DNA from: Shewanella surugensis
GTDB taxonomy: Bacteria > Pseudomonadota > Gammaproteobacteria > Enterobacterales > Shewanellaceae
Assembly: GCF_023284005.1 (NCBI RefSeq)
Contig: NZ_JAKIKS010000013.1
Span: 1 to 64,000, forward strand
Direction: 5' to 3'
DNA length: 64,000 nt
A model generated the notes under the pieces. That model was not told the origin of the DNA, made no database searches, and saw nothing but the letters and a program-made list of their open reading frames with translations. The position numbers were made by a program, and so were the translations under genes. Below are positions 63,689 through 64,000 of the stretch, in pieces (position 1 is the stretch's first letter; the number at the start of each line of letters is the position of its first letter).

Positions 63689-64000
63689 ATGATGATAAAT
63701 GAAATAGATAATAAAGAAGTAGCTATATTGCTAACAACTTACAACCCAAATGTCACGTCTCTTTCTAGTAATATATCTACTTATATACGACAATGTGGCC
63801 AAGTTTATTTGGTTGACAATTCACCAATCCCTTTTGATTATTCGTTATTGCCTTCATCAATTAAGATGATTACTCTTCACGATAATAAAGGCATAGCAGT
63901 GGCTCAAAATATAGGATATGAAGCTGCAAAAAAAGATGGCTATAACTTTTTTCTGGAAATTGACCAAGATTCAAAGCTTTCTGAAAATTATGTGTATAGT
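63689..64000 (+). CDS. Glycosyltransferase family 2, rhamnosyltransferase-like (cut by right edge)
   Basis: First 104 codons only. EVAILLTTYNPNVTSL, QVYLVDNSPIPFDY, DNKGIAVAQNIGYEAAKKDG and the FFLEIDQDSKLS motif (DxD equivalent DQDS) match the RfbF-type rhamnosyltransferase group of GT2. That suits a cluster making dTDP-L-rhamnose. Start ATG 63689 (a second ATG follows); the ribosome site is weak. It begins 5 bp after the polymerase gene stops. Confidence 0.82.
   Translation, partial: MMINEIDNKEVAILLTTYNPNVTSLSSNISTYIRQCGQVYLVDNSPIPFDYSLLPSSIKMITLHDNKGIAVAQNIGYEAAKKDGYNFFLEIDQDSKLSENYVYS

Overview
The window looks like a chromosome segment of a marine gammaproteobacterium, most likely Shewanella or a close relative. 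The evidence is the flagellar/chemotaxis order flhA-flhF-flhG-fliA-cheY-cheZ-cheA-cheB-parC-parP-cheW-DUF2802, the proS/trmO/rcsF/hns/etfBA/tdk neighbourhood, and protein features that fit that genus (699-residue FlhA, FlhG beginning with an M-x-x-DQASGLRMM-like sequence). This is judged from memory of family sequences and gene order; no search was run.

Layout. (1) 1-1374: the 5' part of a group II intron on the minus strand, with its reverse transcriptase running off the left edge. (2) 1.4-11.3 kb: an accessory region. It holds a GFA-family enzyme, a decayed phosphinothricin-type N-acetyltransferase, a DfrA1-like dihydrofolate reductase, a beta-lactamase-fold serine hydrolase, a PtsP-like EI-Ntr paralogue coupled to a RibD-C reductase, a GlsB/YeaQ-like membrane protein, a hotdog-fold protein, type I IPP isomerase (idi) and three small unassigned minus-strand genes. 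(3) 11.6-25.3 kb: a flagellar-biogenesis and chemotaxis block that starts behind a sigma54-type promoter. It encodes export (FlhA), polar placement and number control (FlhF/FlhG), sigma28 (FliA), the CheY/Z/A/B/W circuit and the ParC/ParP polar array system. (4) 26.3-47.3 kb: housekeeping genes: mlaA, an RssB-like regulator, a POT peptide transporter, rfaH, a Kef-type antiporter, a DUF885 peptidase, an SGNH hydrolase, a patatin, proS, an acetyltransferase, trmO, rcsF, hns, etfBA, nhaC-type antiporter and tdk. (5) 47.7-64 kb: a surface-polysaccharide (O-antigen/capsule) locus that continues off the right edge. It has an ops element in the leader, then wza-wzb-wzc, rmlBADC, fdtA/fdtB-type amino-sugar genes, an acetyltransferase, a beta-propeller glycosidase-like protein, a FemAB/GNAT-like protein, a Wzx flippase, glycosyltransferases and a Wzy-like polymerase.

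How the parts fit. RfaH (30.5 kb) and a perfect ops sequence (48,308-48,319) lie in the same window, so the antiterminator probably drives the polysaccharide operon. RmlA and RmlB make dTDP-4-keto-6-deoxyglucose, which can go to dTDP-L-rhamnose (RmlC/D) or to a dTDP-3-acetamido-3,6-dideoxyhexose (FdtA-type isomerase, FdtB-type aminotransferase, acetyltransferase). The chemotaxis block carries two ParA/MinD ATPases (FlhG and ParC). Its CheA has an expanded linker with a repeated acidic motif that could be the docking region for ParP.

The points I would look at first are the chromosomal DfrA1-like gene, the repeated CheA linker, the beta-propeller/FemAB pair inside the sugar cluster, the duplicated promoter-like block before the Kef antiporter, and the group II intron end whose EBS1-IBS1 pairing can be read directly. 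I found no CRISPR array, tRNA or rRNA gene, and nothing I can confidently call a wholly new defence or signalling system.
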